Shown here: positions 36,893-48,002 of the stretch, in pieces
How the letters are laid out: every line of letters begins with the position of its first letter
How positions within the stretch are numbered: position 1 is the stretch's first letter
Assembly: GCA_017303995.1 (NCBI GenBank)
Contig: JAFLBE010000019.1
Coordinates: 1 to 64,000, forward strand
Direction of reading: 5' to 3'
DNA length: 64,000 bases
DNA from: Bacteroidota bacterium
GTDB lineage: Bacteria > Bacteroidota > JABWAT01
Translations under genes and position numbers: made by a program
The notes under the pieces: model-generated
What the model was told of the DNA's origin: nothing
Databases searched by the model: none
What the model saw: only the letters and a program-made list of their open reading frames with translations

Positions 36893-39784
36893 TCAGGCTT
36901 CAGTTTCCATGTAAGATTCAACCGGCGGACATGTACAGATCAGATTTCTGTCACCATGAGCATTGTTTACTCTTGCAATTGCAGGCCAGAATTTATTTTC
37001 TCTGATTGACGGCAGCGGGAAGGCAGCTTTACTTCTTGAGTAAGCATGATTCCACTCATCAGCAGTGACAATATAGGCTGGGTGGGGTGAATTTTTCAGC
37101 ACATTATCTACTTTATCAGCTGTTTCATTTTCGATTTCTCTGATTTCATTACGAATGGAAATCAGCGCATCGCAAAATTTGTCAAGCTCAGCCTTAGCTT
37201 CACTTTCAGTGGGTTCAATCATAATTGTACCCGCAACAGGGAAAGAAACTGTTGGTGCATGATAACCATAATCCATCAGGCGTTTTGCCACATCTTCTGC
37301 CTCAACTCCAACTGCTTTGTAAGAACGGAGATCAAAAATTGCCTCATGAGCAATCCGGCCATTTTGCCCGCTGTACAAGACTGAATAATGTCCGTCAAGT
37401 CTGGCTTTGATATAATTGGCATTCAGAATTGCGTATTTGGTGGCATCAGTTAATCCGTCAGGACCCATCATTCTGATGTAGGCATACGAAATAACCAATA
37501 TTCCGGCACTTCCGTAGGGTGCACTTGAAACAGCCGGGATTCCTTTTGTTCCACCAGCTTTTACAACAGCATGACCGGGAAGAAAAGAAGTAAGATGTTC
37601 GGCAACGCAGATGGGTCCGACTCCAGGACCACCACCACCATGAGGGATGCAAAACGTTTTATGAAGATTCAAATGGCAGACATCAGCACCAATTATAGCC
37701 GGACTAGTAAGCCCAACCTGAGCATTCATATTTGCGCCATCCATATAAACCTGACCACCCGATTTATGAATGTAGTCACAAATTTCAATAATGGAAGCTT
37801 CAAATACACCGTGAGTTGACGGATAGGTTACCATTAAGGCAGCAAGATTTTCACGATATTGATCTGCTTTGGCTTTTAGATCAGAAACATCAATATTTCC
37901 GTTTGAATCACATGCGACCACAACCACATGCATACCGGCCATGACAGCACTTGCGGGATTGGTTCCATGAGCTGATGAGGGGATCAGCACCACATTCCGG
38001 TGATGTTCTTCCCTGCTTTTCAAATATTCACGGATAACCATCAAACCAGCATATTCACCTTGTGCACCTGAATTCGGTTGAAAGGAAATGCCTTTAAATC
38101 CGGTGATCTCACATAAATACTGACCCAGATTACAAACCAGTTCACCATAACCTTTTGCCTGATCGAAAGGAACAAAAGGGTGCAGATTAGCGAATTCTGG
38201 CCAGGAAACCGGAATCATTTCAGCGGTTGCATTTAATTTCATTGTGCACGATCCCAAAGGGATCATCGAAACATTCAGTGCCAGATCTTTTGTCTCAAGC
38301 CGTTTAATATACCTGAGCATTTCGGTTTCAGAATGATAGGAATTAAAAACGGGATGGGTGAGATAGGCTGATGTTCTGACTAATTTCCCGGGAAAGGGAA
38401 ACGCAGTCGAATGACCATTGTGTGTACCCGATGTCCAGGATTGTCCTGAAACCTTCGCAAAAACAGACAAAATGGCGTAGACATCGGTGATTCGGGTACT
38501 TTCATCAAGAGAAATCCCAACCGAACCGTCATCAAAGTACCTGAAATTCATTTGAGAATTGATTGCAGCCGATGAAAGATCAGAAGCTTTCACATGTGAC
38601 GAAGCAATATCAATTTTCAGGGTATCAAAAAAGTAGTCGTTTCTCTGTGAAAAACCAAGCGATTTCAATCCGGCACTCAGAAAACCTGCAAGGTTATGAA
38701 TTCTTTCTGCTATAGATTTTAACCGGGCGGGGCCGTGATAAACCGCATACATACTTGCCATAATGGCAAGAAGAACCTGGGCTGTACAAATATTTGAGGT
38801 AGCTTTGTCGCGGCGGATGTGCTGTTCACGGGTTTGTAATGCCATTCTCAAGGCACGTTTCCCGTTTGCATCAACAGAAACACCAATGATTCTGCCAGGT
38901 AAAAACCGTTTGAAGGCATCACGGGTTGCGAAATATCCAGCATGGGGTCCGCCATACATCATGGGAACACCAAACCGTTGAGTGGTTCCGACCACGACAT
39001 CGGCACCCATTTCACCCGGCGGTTTTAATAAAGTCAAACTGAGAAGATCAGCTGCAACAACAGAGAAAATTCCATTTTGTTTGGCATCAGAAAGCAAACC
39101 AGAAATATCTCTTACATTTCCGTTTCCATCAGGATATTGAACAAAAACACCAAAGACATCAGAATCAAATCCAGATTCAACATGGTCAACACACTTGACT
39201 AAAATCCCGAGAGGTGCTGATCTGGTAAGTAAAACGTCGATTGTTTGAGGGAAAACGGATCCAACAACAAGGAAAGTATGAGCATCAGGTTTTGTTGTCC
39301 GTGACTGTCCATAAAGCATAGTCATGGCTTCAGCAGCAGAGGTTCCTTCATCAAGAAGTGACGCATTGGTGATTTCCATGCCAGTCAGGTCTAAAATCAT
39401 GGTTTGGAAATTTAAAAGCGCTTCAAGTCTACCTTGTGCAATTTCTGCCTGGTAAGGGGTATATTGGGTGTACCAACCTGGACTTTCAAGAATATTTCTT
39501 TGGATAACAGCGGGAGTAAAGGTGTTGTAGTAACCCATTCCAATATAGGAGGAATAGACCTTATTCATTGAAGCCAGGGACTTAACATGAACAAGGAGTT
39601 CCTGTTCGGTCATTGCTTCAGGAAGATCCATTTCATCAGGCATTCTGATCAAGGACGGCACGGTTTCATTGATTAGTTCATCAAGAGTTGAGGAACCTAC
39701 CATTTTGAGCATGTCAGAGGTTTCAGTCGAGGAAGGTCCAATATGACGATGGTGGAAAATATCAGGGTGTTTGTAATCAGGCAT
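36893..39784 (-). CDS. gcvP: Glycine dehydrogenase (decarboxylating), P protein
   Basis: GcvP decarboxylates glycine with PLP in the glycine cleavage system. The 963-residue single-chain form has both halves: N-terminal [18 protein letters not shown] and [13 protein letters not shown]-terminal PLP lysine K709 in [20 protein letters not shown], with [10 protein letters not shown] and APYGSAGI. It is not beside gcvT or gcvH, as is common when the operon is split. No glycine riboswitch was recognised upstream. A terminator follows. Confidence 0.98.
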   Translation of the reverse strand: MPDYKHPDIFHHRHIGPSSTETSDMLKMVGSSTLDELINETVPSLIRMPDEMDLPEAMTEQELLVHVKSLASMNKVYSSYIGMGYYNTFTPAVIQRNILESPGWYTQYTPYQAEIAQGRLEALLNFQTMILDLTGMEITNASLLDEGTSAAEAMTMLYGQSRTTKPDAHTFLVVGSVFPQTIDVLLTRSAPLGILVKCVDHVESGFDSDVFGVFVQYPDGNGNVRDISGLLSDAKQNGIFSVVAADLLSLTLLKPPGEMGADVVVGTTQRFGVPMMYGGPHAGYFATRDAFKRFLPGRIIGVSVDANGKRALRMALQTREQHIRRDKATSNICTAQVLLAIMASMYAVYHGPARLKSIAERIHNLAGFLSAGLKSLGFSQRNDYFFDTLKIDIASSHVKASDLSSAAINSQMNFRYFDDGSVGISLDESTRITDVYAILSVFAKVSGQSWTSGTHNGHSTAFPFPGKLVRTSAYLTHPVFNSYHSETEMLRYIKRLETKDLALNVSMIPLGSCTMKLNATAEMIPVSWPEFANLHPFVPFDQAKGYGELVCNLGQYLCEITGFKGISFQPNSGAQGEYAGLMVIREYLKSREEHHRNVVLIPSSAHGTNPASAVMAGMHVVVVACDSNGNIDVSDLKAKADQYRENLAALMVTYPSTHGVFEASIIEICDYIHKSGGQVYMDGANMNAQVGLTSPAIIGADVCHLNLHKTFCIPHGGGGPGVGPICVAEHLTSFLPGHAVVKAGGTKGIPAVSSAPYGSAGILVISYAYIRMMGPDGLTDATKYAILNANYIKARLDGHYSVLYSGQNGRIAHEAIFDLRSYKAVGVEAEDVAKRLMDYGYHAPTVSFPVAGTIMIEPTESEAKAELDKFCDALISIRNEIREIENETADKVDNVLKNSPHPAYIVTADEWNHAYSRSKAAFPLPSIRENKFWPAIARVNNAHGDRNLICTCPPVESYMETEA

Positions 39785-39973
39785 GAGTTCTTAAGTCCTG
39801 TCTAAATCATGGTTTTACATATAGTTACCAACACAAAATACTTTGGTCTGAACTTCATTTCAGGCGGGGTTGGTTCCCGTTATTAAAGATTTGCAAGTTA
39901 ACAAACAGGAAGGAAAAAAAGGAAAGAAATACAGCAGAAACAAAGGCAGTAATTCAAATTTAATAAAAGCAAG

Positions 39974-40720
39974 TCAAAGTTGATTTTTCATTTTCAGGGT
40001 TTCGTAGGCAGCTATTTGTTCAGCGTCCTTTTTGGATTTTCCACGACCAATTCCATAAAGATCTTCATCGATTTTTACCTGCATGGTGTACTCTTTCCTG
40101 TGTGCAGGACCTTCTTCAGAAATACACAAATATCTCAGGTCTGAAATCCCTTCAGATTGAACCATTTCAAGCAGAATACTTTTGTAGTTATTGTCCTGAT
40201 CAGCCAATGATTTCAGATCAACACTTGAAAGAATTCGGGAATTGATAAACTTCCGTGCCATTTCAAATGAGTGATCGAGAAAAATAGCACCAATAAACGC
40301 TTCAAGTGCATCTGCGAGTAGTTTAGGTGAATCACAGGCAGCACGTTTTTTTGCCTGAAAACTGATATTCATCAGGTCAAGCAAGCCCAAATCCTTCGAA
40401 AATTCGGCAAGGATTCTTCCGTTTACAATCTGATCCCGTTTTTTTGAAAGAAATCCTTCATCCTTATCAGGAAAGGTACGGAAGAGATGTTCAGCTACAA
40501 CTGAATCCAGAATGGCATCGCCAAGAAACTCGAGACGTTCATTTGATTTTGAAAGTTGGTCGGCAGGATCATCAAAATAGCTTCGGTGGGAAAGAGCCTG
40601 AATAAAAAGATCAGCGTTCCTGACCGGATACCCAGCCAGTTTGCTGAATCCATTTTTAGCAGAATTGGAGTTTCGGGAAAAAAGAAACCCGGTTAGTCTG
40701 TTTAAGATTCCGGGTTTCAT
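39974..40720 (-). CDS. rnc: Ribonuclease III
   Basis: RNase III cleaves double-stranded RNA during rRNA maturation and mRNA control. The 248 residues show the catalytic signature SNERLEFLGDAILDSVVAEH, second acidic cluster LLADALEAFIGAIFLDHSFE, and a C-terminal dsRBD (NNYKSILLEMVQSEG, then GRGKSKKDAEQIAAYETLK). A 25-residue N-terminal extension is typical of FCB homologues. It lies 6 nt after fabF, the common fabF-rnc pair. Confidence 0.97.
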   Translation of the reverse strand: MKPGILNRLTGFLFSRNSNSAKNGFSKLAGYPVRNADLFIQALSHRSYFDDPADQLSKSNERLEFLGDAILDSVVAEHLFRTFPDKDEGFLSKKRDQIVNGRILAEFSKDLGLLDLMNISFQAKKRAACDSPKLLADALEAFIGAIFLDHSFEMARKFINSRILSSVDLKSLADQDNNYKSILLEMVQSEGISDLRYLCISEEGPAHRKEYTMQVKIDEDLYGIGRGKSKKDAEQIAAYETLKMKNQL

Positions 40721-40726
40721 TCCAGA

Positions 40727-41977
40727 TTAATTGTCATATTTTTTGAAAAGCAGGGTTGCGTTGTGTCCGCCAAAGCCAAATGTATTGCTGAGAACAAAAT
40801 CCAGATCAGCATCAACAGGTTTATTCGGAACATAATTCAGATCACATTCCGGATCAGGATTAGTTAGATTAATCGTCGGAGGAATTCGTTGATTCACAAT
40901 TGCAAGAATGGAGGCAATGGCTTCAATACCACCGGCAGCACCCAACAGGTGACCTGTCATTGATTTGGTTGAACTTACCTTTAGTTTGTAGGCATGGTCA
41001 CCAAAAACAGTTTTTACAGCTTCAGATTCCTGTTTGTCACCCAAAGGAGTTGACGTTCCGTGTGCATTGATATATCCAACTACATCAGGAGAAACGGAAG
41101 CCATTCTCAATGCAATTTTCATTGCACGAACAGCACCTTCGCCGCCAGGAGCTGGGGCCGTGATATGATAGGCATCGCCTGTAATACCAAAACCGACGAG
41201 TTCTGCGTAAATTTTAGCGCCACGTTTTACGGCGTGCTCAAGTGACTCAAGAACCAAAACGCCAGACCCCTCGCCCATCACAAATCCATCACGGTCAAGA
41301 TCGAAAGGTCTTGAAGCAAGTTCAGGAGCGTCATTCCGGGTAGAAAGAGCTTTCATTGAATTAAATCCGGCAACGCCAAGCGTACAAATTGCTGCTTCAG
41401 CACCACCCGCTACCATCACATCAGCAAGATCATTCCGGATGAGCATAAAAGCATCCGCAATGGAATGGCTGCCTGTTGCACAGGCACTGACGGTTGCATA
41501 ATTTGGGCCTTTAAAACCATGTTTGATTGAAACATGACCGGCAGCAATATCAGGAATCAGCATCGGGATGAAAAAGGGACTCACACGGCCCGGTCCGCCC
41601 TGCATGTAATTTTCAGTCTGATTTACATAGGCTTGCATGCCACCAATACCAGAACCGATAGTGACACCAACCCGCTCTTTATCGAGCGCTTCGAAAGTGT
41701 CAAGTCCAGAATCCTTAACAGCTTCGTCTGCAGCAATAACTGCATATTGGCAGAAAGGATCCATTCTTTGTGCACCCTTCCGATCAAGATAATCAGTTGC
41801 TTTGAAGTTTTTAAGTTCATGGGCAAACTTAGTATCATGTTTGGAAGCATCAAACTGGGTTATAGGTCCTGCTCCTGATTTGGCGGCCATAAGGCCATCC
41901 CAAAAGGTTGGAACAGTTAATCCGATGGGGGTTAACGCACCCATTCCGGTCACGACAACTCGTTTCAGGCTAGACAT
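40727..41977 (-). CDS. fabF: Beta-ketoacyl-ACP synthase II
   Basis: FabF elongates acyl-ACP with malonyl-ACP in fatty-acid synthesis. The 416-residue thiolase-fold protein has Cys166 in the nucleophile motif [11 protein letters not shown] and the two catalytic histidines in [12 protein letters not shown] and [13 protein letters not shown]. It starts 82 nt after acpP, separated from it by a hairpin terminator, so acpP is transcribed in excess of fabF as in other bacteria. Confidence 0.97.
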   Translation of the reverse strand: MSSLKRVVVTGMGALTPIGLTVPTFWDGLMAAKSGAGPITQFDASKHDTKFAHELKNFKATDYLDRKGAQRMDPFCQYAVIAADEAVKDSGLDTFEALDKERVGVTIGSGIGGMQAYVNQTENYMQGGPGRVSPFFIPMLIPDIAAGHVSIKHGFKGPNYATVSACATGSHSIADAFMLIRNDLADVMVAGGAEAAICTLGVAGFNSMKALSTRNDAPELASRPFDLDRDGFVMGEGSGVLVLESLEHAVKRGAKIYAELVGFGITGDAYHITAPAPGGEGAVRAMKIALRMASVSPDVVGYINAHGTSTPLGDKQESEAVKTVFGDHAYKLKVSSTKSMTGHLLGAAGGIEAIASILAIVNQRIPPTINLTNPDPECDLNYVPNKPVDADLDFVLSNTFGFGGHNATLLFKKYDN

Positions 41978-42011
41978 ATCGGGAATCCTTGTTACTGGTG
42001 AGAAGAGAAAA

Positions 42012-42041
42012 ATCCATGATCCGGGAACGGATCATGGATTG
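42012..42041 (-). terminator. Terminator between acpP and fabF
   Basis: A 13-bp perfect stem (AATCCATGATCCG / CGGATCATGGATT) with a GGAA-type loop, followed on the minus strand by TTTTCTCTTCTC. It lies 18 nt past the acpP stop and probably allows partial read-through to fabF-rnc. Confidence 0.75.
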
Positions 42042-42059
42042 TGGCTAATCAGAACCAAC

Positions 42060-42296
42060 TTACTTTACGTGTTTTGCAATGTAGGTAATTGCATCACCAA
42101 CTGTACCAATTTTTTCAGCATCTTCGTCTGGAATAGTAATGCCAAATGCTTTTTCAAATTCCATGATCAATTCAACGGTATCGAGGGAATCGGCACCGAG
42201 ATCATTGGTAAAGCTGGCTTCAGGGGTAATTTGAGTTGCGTCTACGCCCAATTTTTCAATAATGATTTCTTTTACTTTATCGTCTACGTTAGCCAC
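42060..42296 (-). CDS. acpP: Acyl carrier protein
   Basis: ACP carries growing acyl chains on a phosphopantetheine. With the chosen GTG start it has 78 residues, the normal length: [20 protein letters not shown]-like start, [20 protein letters not shown] with the pantetheine serine in DSL, and the acidic C-terminus. The GTG is supported by AAAGGAG about 8 nt upstream; an upstream ATG would add 15 residues foreign to the family. It has its own promoter within the fab cluster, 79 nt after fabG. Confidence 0.97.
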   Translation of the reverse strand: MANVDDKVKEIIIEKLGVDATQITPEASFTNDLGADSLDTVELIMEFEKAFGITIPDEDAEKIGTVGDAITYIAKHVK

Positions 42297-42338
42297 GGGT
42301 TTGCTCCTTTTGTTGTTGTGTTGGCTTAAAAAACTCCG

Positions 42339-42370
42339 CAAATATAGGAGTTTGAGATTTAACAGGCAAT
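42339..42370 (-). promoter_or_regulatory. Predicted promoter of acpP
   Basis: On the minus strand ATTG, exactly 20 nt, then TATATTTG. The expected start near 42332 gives a leader of about 36 nt. The -33 element lies just past the fabG stop. Confidence 0.6.
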
Positions 42371-42375
42371 TCTAA

Positions 42376-43122
42376 TTACATAACCATTCCACCATCAACG
42401 TGTAAAACCTGCCCTGTAATATAATTACTCAGGTCAGAACTGAAAAACAGAACTGAATTGGCAATATCTTCGGGGGTTGCAGCACGTTTAAGCGGAATTG
42501 AATCCATAAAGGCTTTTTTTGCATCTTCAGAAAGAACATGAGTCATTTCGGTATCAACCCAGCCTGGTGCAATCACATTGCAGGTGATGTTGCGGCTTGA
42601 AAGTTCTTTTGCTACTGATTTTGAAAACCCAACAATACCGGCCTTGGAGGCCGCATAATTGGCCTGACCAGCATTGCCCATAGTACCGACAACAGAAGAA
42701 ATGTTGATGATCTTCCCTGCCCGTTGGCTCATCATGGTTTTCATCACAGCTTTGGTATAATTGAAAACTGATTTAAGATTTGTGTTAATTACAAAATCCC
42801 AGTCAGCCTCGTTCATGCGCATGAGAAGTCCGTCTTTGGTGACTCCTGCATTGTTAACAAGTACATCCAGTCTGCCCCAGGCTTCACTAATCTGCTTCAT
42901 AACTTCAGTGGCCTGCGTCATGTCAACGGCGTCTGCCTGAAAGGCCAGAGCACGAACGCCAAGTGCCTCAACAGCACTTTTAACTTCTTCAGCCTGTGCA
43001 GAACTTGAACGGTAAGTGAAGGCAACATCTGCGCCGGCAGCTGCCAGTTTCAGAACAATTGACTTTCCGATACCACGGGTTCCGCCGGTTACAAGTGCAG
43101 TTTTTCCTTTTAGGCTTATCAT
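42376..43122 (-). CDS. fabG: 3-oxoacyl-ACP reductase
   Basis: FabG reduces 3-ketoacyl-ACP with NADPH. The 248-residue SDR protein has the cofactor motif TGGTRGIGKSI, NNAGVTKDG, the catalytic Ser in NISSVVG and Tyr/Lys in YAASKAG, and the C-terminal ITGQVLHVDGGMVM. It lies 9 nt after fabD within the fatty-acid gene run. Confidence 0.97.
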   Translation of the reverse strand: MISLKGKTALVTGGTRGIGKSIVLKLAAAGADVAFTYRSSSAQAEEVKSAVEALGVRALAFQADAVDMTQATEVMKQISEAWGRLDVLVNNAGVTKDGLLMRMNEADWDFVINTNLKSVFNYTKAVMKTMMSQRAGKIINISSVVGTMGNAGQANYAASKAGIVGFSKSVAKELSSRNITCNVIAPGWVDTEMTHVLSEDAKKAFMDSIPLKRAATPEDIANSVLFFSSDLSNYITGQVLHVDGGMVM

Positions 43123-43131
43123 AAAATCTCC

Positions 43132-44037
43132 TTAGCTCACTTCCGAAAATTTATCAAACCCTGAAACTTCGGCTGTGGCAACAATTCGTTTGACCAAACC
43201 CTGAAGCACTTTTCCGGGACCGACTTCAACAAAATTGGTTATGCCATCTTTTGACATATTTGAAATCAATTCTTCCCAGCGAACCGGACTTGTTAATTGT
43301 TTCAGGAGGAAGGATTTGATTTCTTTCGGATCGGAAGAAGCTGCTGCGGTTACATTCAGATAAACCGGAACTTTAGGCTGATTAAACGTAGTCTGGTTTA
43401 AAGCAGTACCTAGTTTATCAGAGGCAGAGGCCATCAAGGGTGAATGAAACGCCCCCGAAACAACCAACTCTTTCACAATTTTGGCACCCTTGGTTTTTGC
43501 AATTTCCATTGCTTTTTTTACACCGGGAATTGAACCTGAAATAACAATCTGACCCGGTGAATTAAAATTGGCGGGTTGAACAATTCCCTCAGAAGATGCC
43601 TCTTTACAAGCTTCATCAACTGCCTGTGTAGATGCTCCTACAATGGCAGCCATGGTTCCGGGTTGTTCTGTACCTGCTTTTTGCATAAGTTCACCCCGAA
43701 GCCGAACCAGTTTAAGGCCGGTTTCAAAATCAAAAACACCGGCAGCACAAAGGGCAGAATATTCACCAAGTGAATGTCCGGCAGTGGCATGAAAATCTGT
43801 TTTGAGAAAACGGGATACCAGAATACTATGAATAAAAATGGCGGGTTGAGTAATTTCGGTTTGTTTAAGGCTGTCTTCAGGTCCGTTGAACATGACATCC
43901 AGAATATTAAATCCGAGGATTTCATTGGCACGATCGAGAAGAATTTTGGCATCTGACGAAGACTGATAAAAATCGGAGGTCATTCCAATATATTGAGAGG
44001 CCTGACCAGGGAACACCAGTGCAGTTTTCATGAACAC
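43132..44037 (-). CDS. fabD: Malonyl-CoA-ACP transacylase
   Basis: FabD transfers malonyl from CoA to ACP. The 301-residue protein shows the oxyanion motif FPGQASQYIGM, the nucleophile motif GHSLGEYSAL, the Arg region LVRLRGELMQ and the catalytic His in SGAFHSPLM. The start could be Met1 or Met3 (MFMKTALV). It follows fabH by 21 nt. Confidence 0.96.
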   Translation of the reverse strand: MFMKTALVFPGQASQYIGMTSDFYQSSSDAKILLDRANEILGFNILDVMFNGPEDSLKQTEITQPAIFIHSILVSRFLKTDFHATAGHSLGEYSALCAAGVFDFETGLKLVRLRGELMQKAGTEQPGTMAAIVGASTQAVDEACKEASSEGIVQPANFNSPGQIVISGSIPGVKKAMEIAKTKGAKIVKELVVSGAFHSPLMASASDKLGTALNQTTFNQPKVPVYLNVTAAASSDPKEIKSFLLKQLTSPVRWEELISNMSKDGITNFVEVGPGKVLQGLVKRIVATAEVSGFDKFSEVS

Positions 44038-44058
44038 CCTTTTACTTAGTTGAGAAAA

Positions 44059-45057
44059 TCAGGTATTGTAGCCCCATTTAACCCAGGCAGCGCCCCAGGT
44101 ATATCCGGCACCAAATGCAGCAAAAATGAGATTATCCCCCCTTTTGATTCTTTTCTGCTCAATAGCATCTGCAAGAGCCAAAGGAATGGTGGCTGCAGTT
44201 GTATTGCCGTACATACCGATGTTGATGATCACCTTGTTGGAGTCAATCCCCATCCGGTTGGCAGTTGCATCAATAATTCGAAGGTTGGCCTGGTGAGGAA
44301 TAAGGTAGGCAATGTCATCGCTGGTAAGTCCGTTTTTTTCCATAATGGCAGCAGAAACATCAGCCATACCGGTAACGGCAGATTTGAAAACTGTTTTTCC
44401 ATCCTGATAGATGTTGTGCCATTTGGCATTTACAGTCTCAACAGAAGCAGGATGGAGACTTCCTCCACCTTTCTGATAAAGAAAATCTTTGCCAGATCCA
44501 TCAGTGTGAAGAATATGATCGAGAACTCCGGTTCCGTCTGTTGTTGGTTCAAGGAGAACGGCTCCTGCCCCATCGCCAAACAAAATTGAAGTTGTGCGGT
44601 CAGTGTAATCGATGATAGCACTCATTTTGTCGCCACCGATAACAAGAACTTTTTTATACCGTCCTGCTTCAATAAACTGGGCACCGGTTGAAAGTCCGAA
44701 AAGGAAGCCAGAACAGGCAGCACTTAAATCGAAACCAAAAGCATTTTTGGCACCGATTTCATTCTGAACGAGACAGGCAGTTGCAGGGAACATCATATCA
44801 GGAGTTACCGTACAGGCAATAATGACATCAATTTCTGACGCATTTATTTTTCTTTGTTCAAGAACCCTGCGGGCAGCTTCAGCCATCATGAAACTGGTTG
44901 CTTTTGTAGGATCTTTCAAAATTCTGCGTTCAGAAATACCCGTACGGGTTTTTATCCATTCATCGGTAGTATCAAACAATTTTTCAAAATCAGCATTGGA
45001 AAGAACATCTGGTGGCAGGTATTTGCCTACGGCGGTGATGGCTGCAGTAACTTTCAT
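44059..45057 (-). CDS. fabH: Beta-ketoacyl-ACP synthase III
   Basis: FabH starts fatty-acid synthesis by condensing acetyl-CoA with malonyl-ACP. The 332-residue protein has Cys115 in [12 protein letters not shown], the His in IPHQANLRI and Asn in [15 protein letters not shown]. It follows plsX by 19 nt in the standard plsX-fabH order. Confidence 0.97.
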   Translation of the reverse strand: MKVTAAITAVGKYLPPDVLSNADFEKLFDTTDEWIKTRTGISERRILKDPTKATSFMMAEAARRVLEQRKINASEIDVIIACTVTPDMMFPATACLVQNEIGAKNAFGFDLSAACSGFLFGLSTGAQFIEAGRYKKVLVIGGDKMSAIIDYTDRTTSILFGDGAGAVLLEPTTDGTGVLDHILHTDGSGKDFLYQKGGGSLHPASVETVNAKWHNIYQDGKTVFKSAVTGMADVSAAIMEKNGLTSDDIAYLIPHQANLRIIDATANRMGIDSNKVIINIGMYGNTTAATIPLALADAIEQKRIKRGDNLIFAAFGAGYTWGAAWVKWGYNT

Positions 45058-45076
45058 ATCATTCCGTAAATTAAGT

Positions 45077-46087
45077 TCAGGCGTTGTTCATCTGTTCAAT
45101 AGCATCCTGGATTTTTTTATTTACTCCCAGGTTAACCATTTTTTCTGCTTCAAGAATCATATTTTTAACGGCCTTTGGCGTTGACCCGCCATGACCGATA
45201 ATTGAAACTCCATTGACGCCCAAAAGTGGCACGCCGCCGAATTCTTCATAATCAAATGACTGCATGGTTTTTTTCATGACACCACCCACCAGCATTTGTT
45301 GCTCTGCAGGCAGGTTCATTCCGGCCATTTGCTTTTTGAGCTGATGTCCGATAAAGTGCCCGATTGATTCAGCGAATTTAAGGATAATATTTCCAGTAAA
45401 TCCATCGCAAACATAGACATCAGCCTGATCAGTAAAAATATCACGGCCTTCTACATTTCCGATAAAATTCATTTTAGAAGCTTTAAGCAGCTTGTGAACT
45501 TCTTTGGTAAGTTCATTTCCTTTGGTTTCTTCCTCACCGATGCTGAGCGTTCCGATTTTCGGATTGTCAACGCCAAACATTTCGCGCATGAAGATAGAGC
45601 CCATCAAAGCAAACTGAACCAGGTGTTCTGGTTTACAGTCAACATTGGCTCCAACATCCAAAATACAGTTGTAACCGTGTGGCCGTCTTGGGAAAAAAGC
45701 AGAAATTGTCGGGCGGCTTACGCCAGGAATACGTCCAAGAATGTAAGTTGAGGCGGCCATAACTGCACCGGTGTTTCCTGCACTGAGGAAACCATCAGCA
45801 TGACCTTTTGCACACAAACCAATGCCAACCACAATGGAACTGTCGGGTTTGCCTTTCACAGCAGTTGCAGCCGAGTCTTCCATGGTAATAACCTGAGTGG
45901 TGTGATGGATGGTAAGCGGCAAGCCGTCACCAGCACCTGCATCAGCAAGTTCTTTTTTTATTGCATCCTGATCACCGGTTAGAATGATATGAAACCGGCC
46001 CTGGGTTTCCTTAATCGCTTCAAGTGTTCCAAGAACAACGTTTTTGGGCGCAAAATCGCCGCCCATTGCATCAACTACAATCCGCAT
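45077..46087 (-). CDS. plsX: Phosphate acyltransferase PlsX
   Basis: PlsX makes acyl-phosphate from acyl-ACP for phospholipid synthesis. The 336-residue protein shows the family start [65 protein letters not shown] and [12 protein letters not shown]. It follows rpmF by 31 nt, the common yceD-rpmF-plsX-fabH arrangement. Confidence 0.97.
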   Translation of the reverse strand: MRIVVDAMGGDFAPKNVVLGTLEAIKETQGRFHIILTGDQDAIKKELADAGAGDGLPLTIHHTTQVITMEDSAATAVKGKPDSSIVVGIGLCAKGHADGFLSAGNTGAVMAASTYILGRIPGVSRPTISAFFPRRPHGYNCILDVGANVDCKPEHLVQFALMGSIFMREMFGVDNPKIGTLSIGEEETKGNELTKEVHKLLKASKMNFIGNVEGRDIFTDQADVYVCDGFTGNIILKFAESIGHFIGHQLKKQMAGMNLPAEQQMLVGGVMKKTMQSFDYEEFGGVPLLGVNGVSIIGHGGSTPKAVKNMILEAEKMVNLGVNKKIQDAIEQMNNA

Positions 46088-46118
46088 GTCAAGCCTCCCG
46101 ATTTAGGGAATTACCAGA

Positions 46119-46304
46119 TCAAACAGTTTCAGATTTTTCGATAACGTAACGACCGGCATAATAACCGCAGTTAGCGCAGGCACGGTGCATTAATTTAGGA
46201 TGTGAACATTTAGGACAGGTACTCAGACCAGGAATAGCTGATTTAAAGTGGGAACGACGGTGACGGGCACTCATTTTCGACAGTTTACGTTTTGGATTTG
46301 GCAT
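46119..46304 (-). CDS. rpmF: 50S ribosomal protein L32
   Basis: The 61-residue protein starts MPNPKRKLSKMSARHRRSHF and carries the four-cysteine zinc motif (CPKC, then CANCGYYAG), so it is the zinc-binding (C+) form. It lies between the YceD-like gene and plsX as in many bacteria. Confidence 0.97.
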   Translation of the reverse strand: MPNPKRKLSKMSARHRRSHFKSAIPGLSTCPKCSHPKLMHRACANCGYYAGRYVIEKSETV

Positions 46305-46329
46305 GACTTATATCTCCTGTAATAACTTT

Positions 46330-46824
46330 TTAGTTTTTCTTCAGTTTCAGTAATTTTTCCCAGCGGGGGTCGATTTTTTCATCGGAGCATTCGCAGGGTT
46401 CAGTATTTTTATTTTTTCCGCAAATAAGACAAATGCCGAGGCATTCTTCTTTGCAAATCACTTTCATTGGAAATGCCAGCCTGACCGTATCAAGAACATC
46501 AGGCCGAATATCGATTTTATTCTGGTCTGGTGCAAGATACCTGAAGTCAGGATCAAGATCATTTCCTTTTAATTCCTCACTCCGGCTCAGCGTAAAAACA
46601 AGTTCATTTGTAAGATGAAGATGTGCCGGACCCAAACAACGGTCGCAGGGAACTTCAGCTTCAAAATCAACTTTTACATGAAAAACGTGATTTTCAAACG
46701 CTTTATCCAGTGTACAGTCAACTTTTAGGCTAGAAACGACTTGTTCTTCGTCAAGCTGAGATACAGGTTCTTCAAATTGATATGAGTAACGTCCATCTGA
46801 AAGACGGGAAATATTGATTTCCAT
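46330..46824 (-). CDS. YceD/DUF177 family protein
   Basis: The 164-residue protein matches YceD/DUF177 by position before rpmF and by motifs: VPCDRCLGPAHLHLTNELVF with a CxxC, and the cysteine-rich end CKEECLGICLICGKN with CECSDEKIDPRWEKLLKLK. The family is linked to large-subunit or 23S rRNA assembly, though its mechanism is uncertain. It starts 11 nt after adk. Confidence 0.93.
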   Translation of the reverse strand: MEINISRLSDGRYSYQFEEPVSQLDEEQVVSSLKVDCTLDKAFENHVFHVKVDFEAEVPCDRCLGPAHLHLTNELVFTLSRSEELKGNDLDPDFRYLAPDQNKIDIRPDVLDTVRLAFPMKVICKEECLGICLICGKNKNTEPCECSDEKIDPRWEKLLKLKKN

Positions 46825-46835
46825 ATCTGGCTTTT

Positions 46836-47483
46836 TCAGGAGTTAACGCTCAGAATGTCAATGATCTGGGAGTTGATGCTTTCAACTGAACCCACAGCAT
46901 TGATTTCACGAAGTTTACCAGTTTTGTGATAATAATTAATCAGGGGCACTGTTTTTTCCTGATAAAGAGACAATCGTTTTCTGATTGTGACCTCAGAGTC
47001 GTCTTCCCTTTGGACCAGAGTGTTGCCGCAGACATCGCAAACGCCTTCCTTTTTCGGAGCATTTGCAAGTAAGTTATAAGTTGCACCACAGTTCAAACAA
47101 ACCCGTCGCTGAGAAAGCCGCTGAATGATGTCTTCATCAGGAACCTGCAGATTAACCACAGCTGAAATTTCAAACCCTAAACGGGCAAGCATTTCATCGA
47201 GAGCCACCGCCTGTGCATCGGTACGGGGAAACCCGTCCAAAATAAAAGACTCATGGGCTTTACCCTTAATGAGTTCTTCAACCATGGCAATAACCACCTG
47301 ATCTGGAACAAAATCACCCTTATCCATAAAAGATTTGGCGAGAATTCCCAGTTCGGTTCCGCTTTTGATGGCGGAACGGAGCAAATCACCCGTAGAGAGG
47401 TGATTAAAAGATTTACGCTCCTGGAGGAGTTTGGCCTGGGTTCCTTTTCCCACACCTGGAGCGCCAAAAAGTATTATAATCAT
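46836..47483 (-). CDS. adk: Adenylate kinase
   Basis: Adk interconverts ATP, AMP and ADP. The 215-residue long-type enzyme has the P-loop FGAPGVGKGTQAK, ILDGFPRTDAQA, and a lid with four cysteines (CLNCGATYN and CDVCG) that should bind a structural zinc. It starts the run of genes into yceD, rpmF and the fab cluster. The 84-nt gap before it has no clear terminator. Confidence 0.97.
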   Translation of the reverse strand: MIIILFGAPGVGKGTQAKLLQERKSFNHLSTGDLLRSAIKSGTELGILAKSFMDKGDFVPDQVVIAMVEELIKGKAHESFILDGFPRTDAQAVALDEMLARLGFEISAVVNLQVPDEDIIQRLSQRRVCLNCGATYNLLANAPKKEGVCDVCGNTLVQREDDSEVTIRKRLSLYQEKTVPLINYYHKTGKLREINAVGSVESINSQIIDILSVNS

Positions 47484-47567
47484 AATTTTTCCGGAAGCAA
47501 GACCGGAAAGATAGGAATAAAATGGCTCAAATTCAATAAACCAGTTAGAACAAATTTGAAAAGAATG

Positions 47568-48002
47568 TCAGAGTTGTTCTCTGATAAAGTCGCAAAACCC
47601 TTCAATCTCAAGCTTCCCTGCCCCGCGTTCAGGTTTGTATCCAAAGATTCGCCAGCCTAAAGCCTCTTGTGGTAAATCTTCTGGACGTGGAATCATATGA
47701 AAATGGAGGTGTTTAACTTCCTCACCAAAAACGGCCCAATAAACCCTTCCTGTTCGGGTTGTTTTTTCAAGTATTGCGGTCATTTTCTGCTGAAGTTCAT
47801 AAAGCTCACGAAGAATTTCAGGTGTAAATTCAGTTTGCCTGAGAATGTGGGCTTTGGGAGCTGCAATTAGCCAACCCGGTACTGATGCAGGTAAATTTTG
47901 ATGATGGAAAACAAAGAAGTTCTCAGTTTCAAGAATTTTGCCCCCGGTGAGTGGGTCGAGTCCGGCTTCCCAACGGCAAATGACACAAGTATGATTCATC
48001 AT
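47568..48002 (-). CDS. HIT-family protein
   Basis: This 144-residue protein has the histidine-triad motif HLHFHMIPR near residues 100-110, with an N-terminal CVICRW and NFFVFHHQNLPASVPGWLIA. HIT proteins are nucleotide-binding hydrolases or transferases; the particular substrate is unknown. The start overlaps the rlmN stop (ATGATG), with Met1 or Met2 possible. Confidence 0.9.
   Translation of the reverse strand: MMNHTCVICRWEAGLDPLTGGKILETENFFVFHHQNLPASVPGWLIAAPKAHILRQTEFTPEILRELYELQQKMTAILEKTTRTGRVYWAVFGEEVKHLHFHMIPRPEDLPQEALGWRIFGYKPERGAGKLEIEGFCDFIREQL

Noticed and set aside
39785-39973. Glycine riboswitch before gcvP
   Set aside because: I looked for the conserved glycine-aptamer core and found none; the 189-nt gap is mostly A-rich with no clear paired structure.
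42297-42341. Upstream ATG start for acpP adding 15 residues
   Set aside because: The added residues are foreign to the family, and the Shine-Dalgarno sits before the GTG at 42296.
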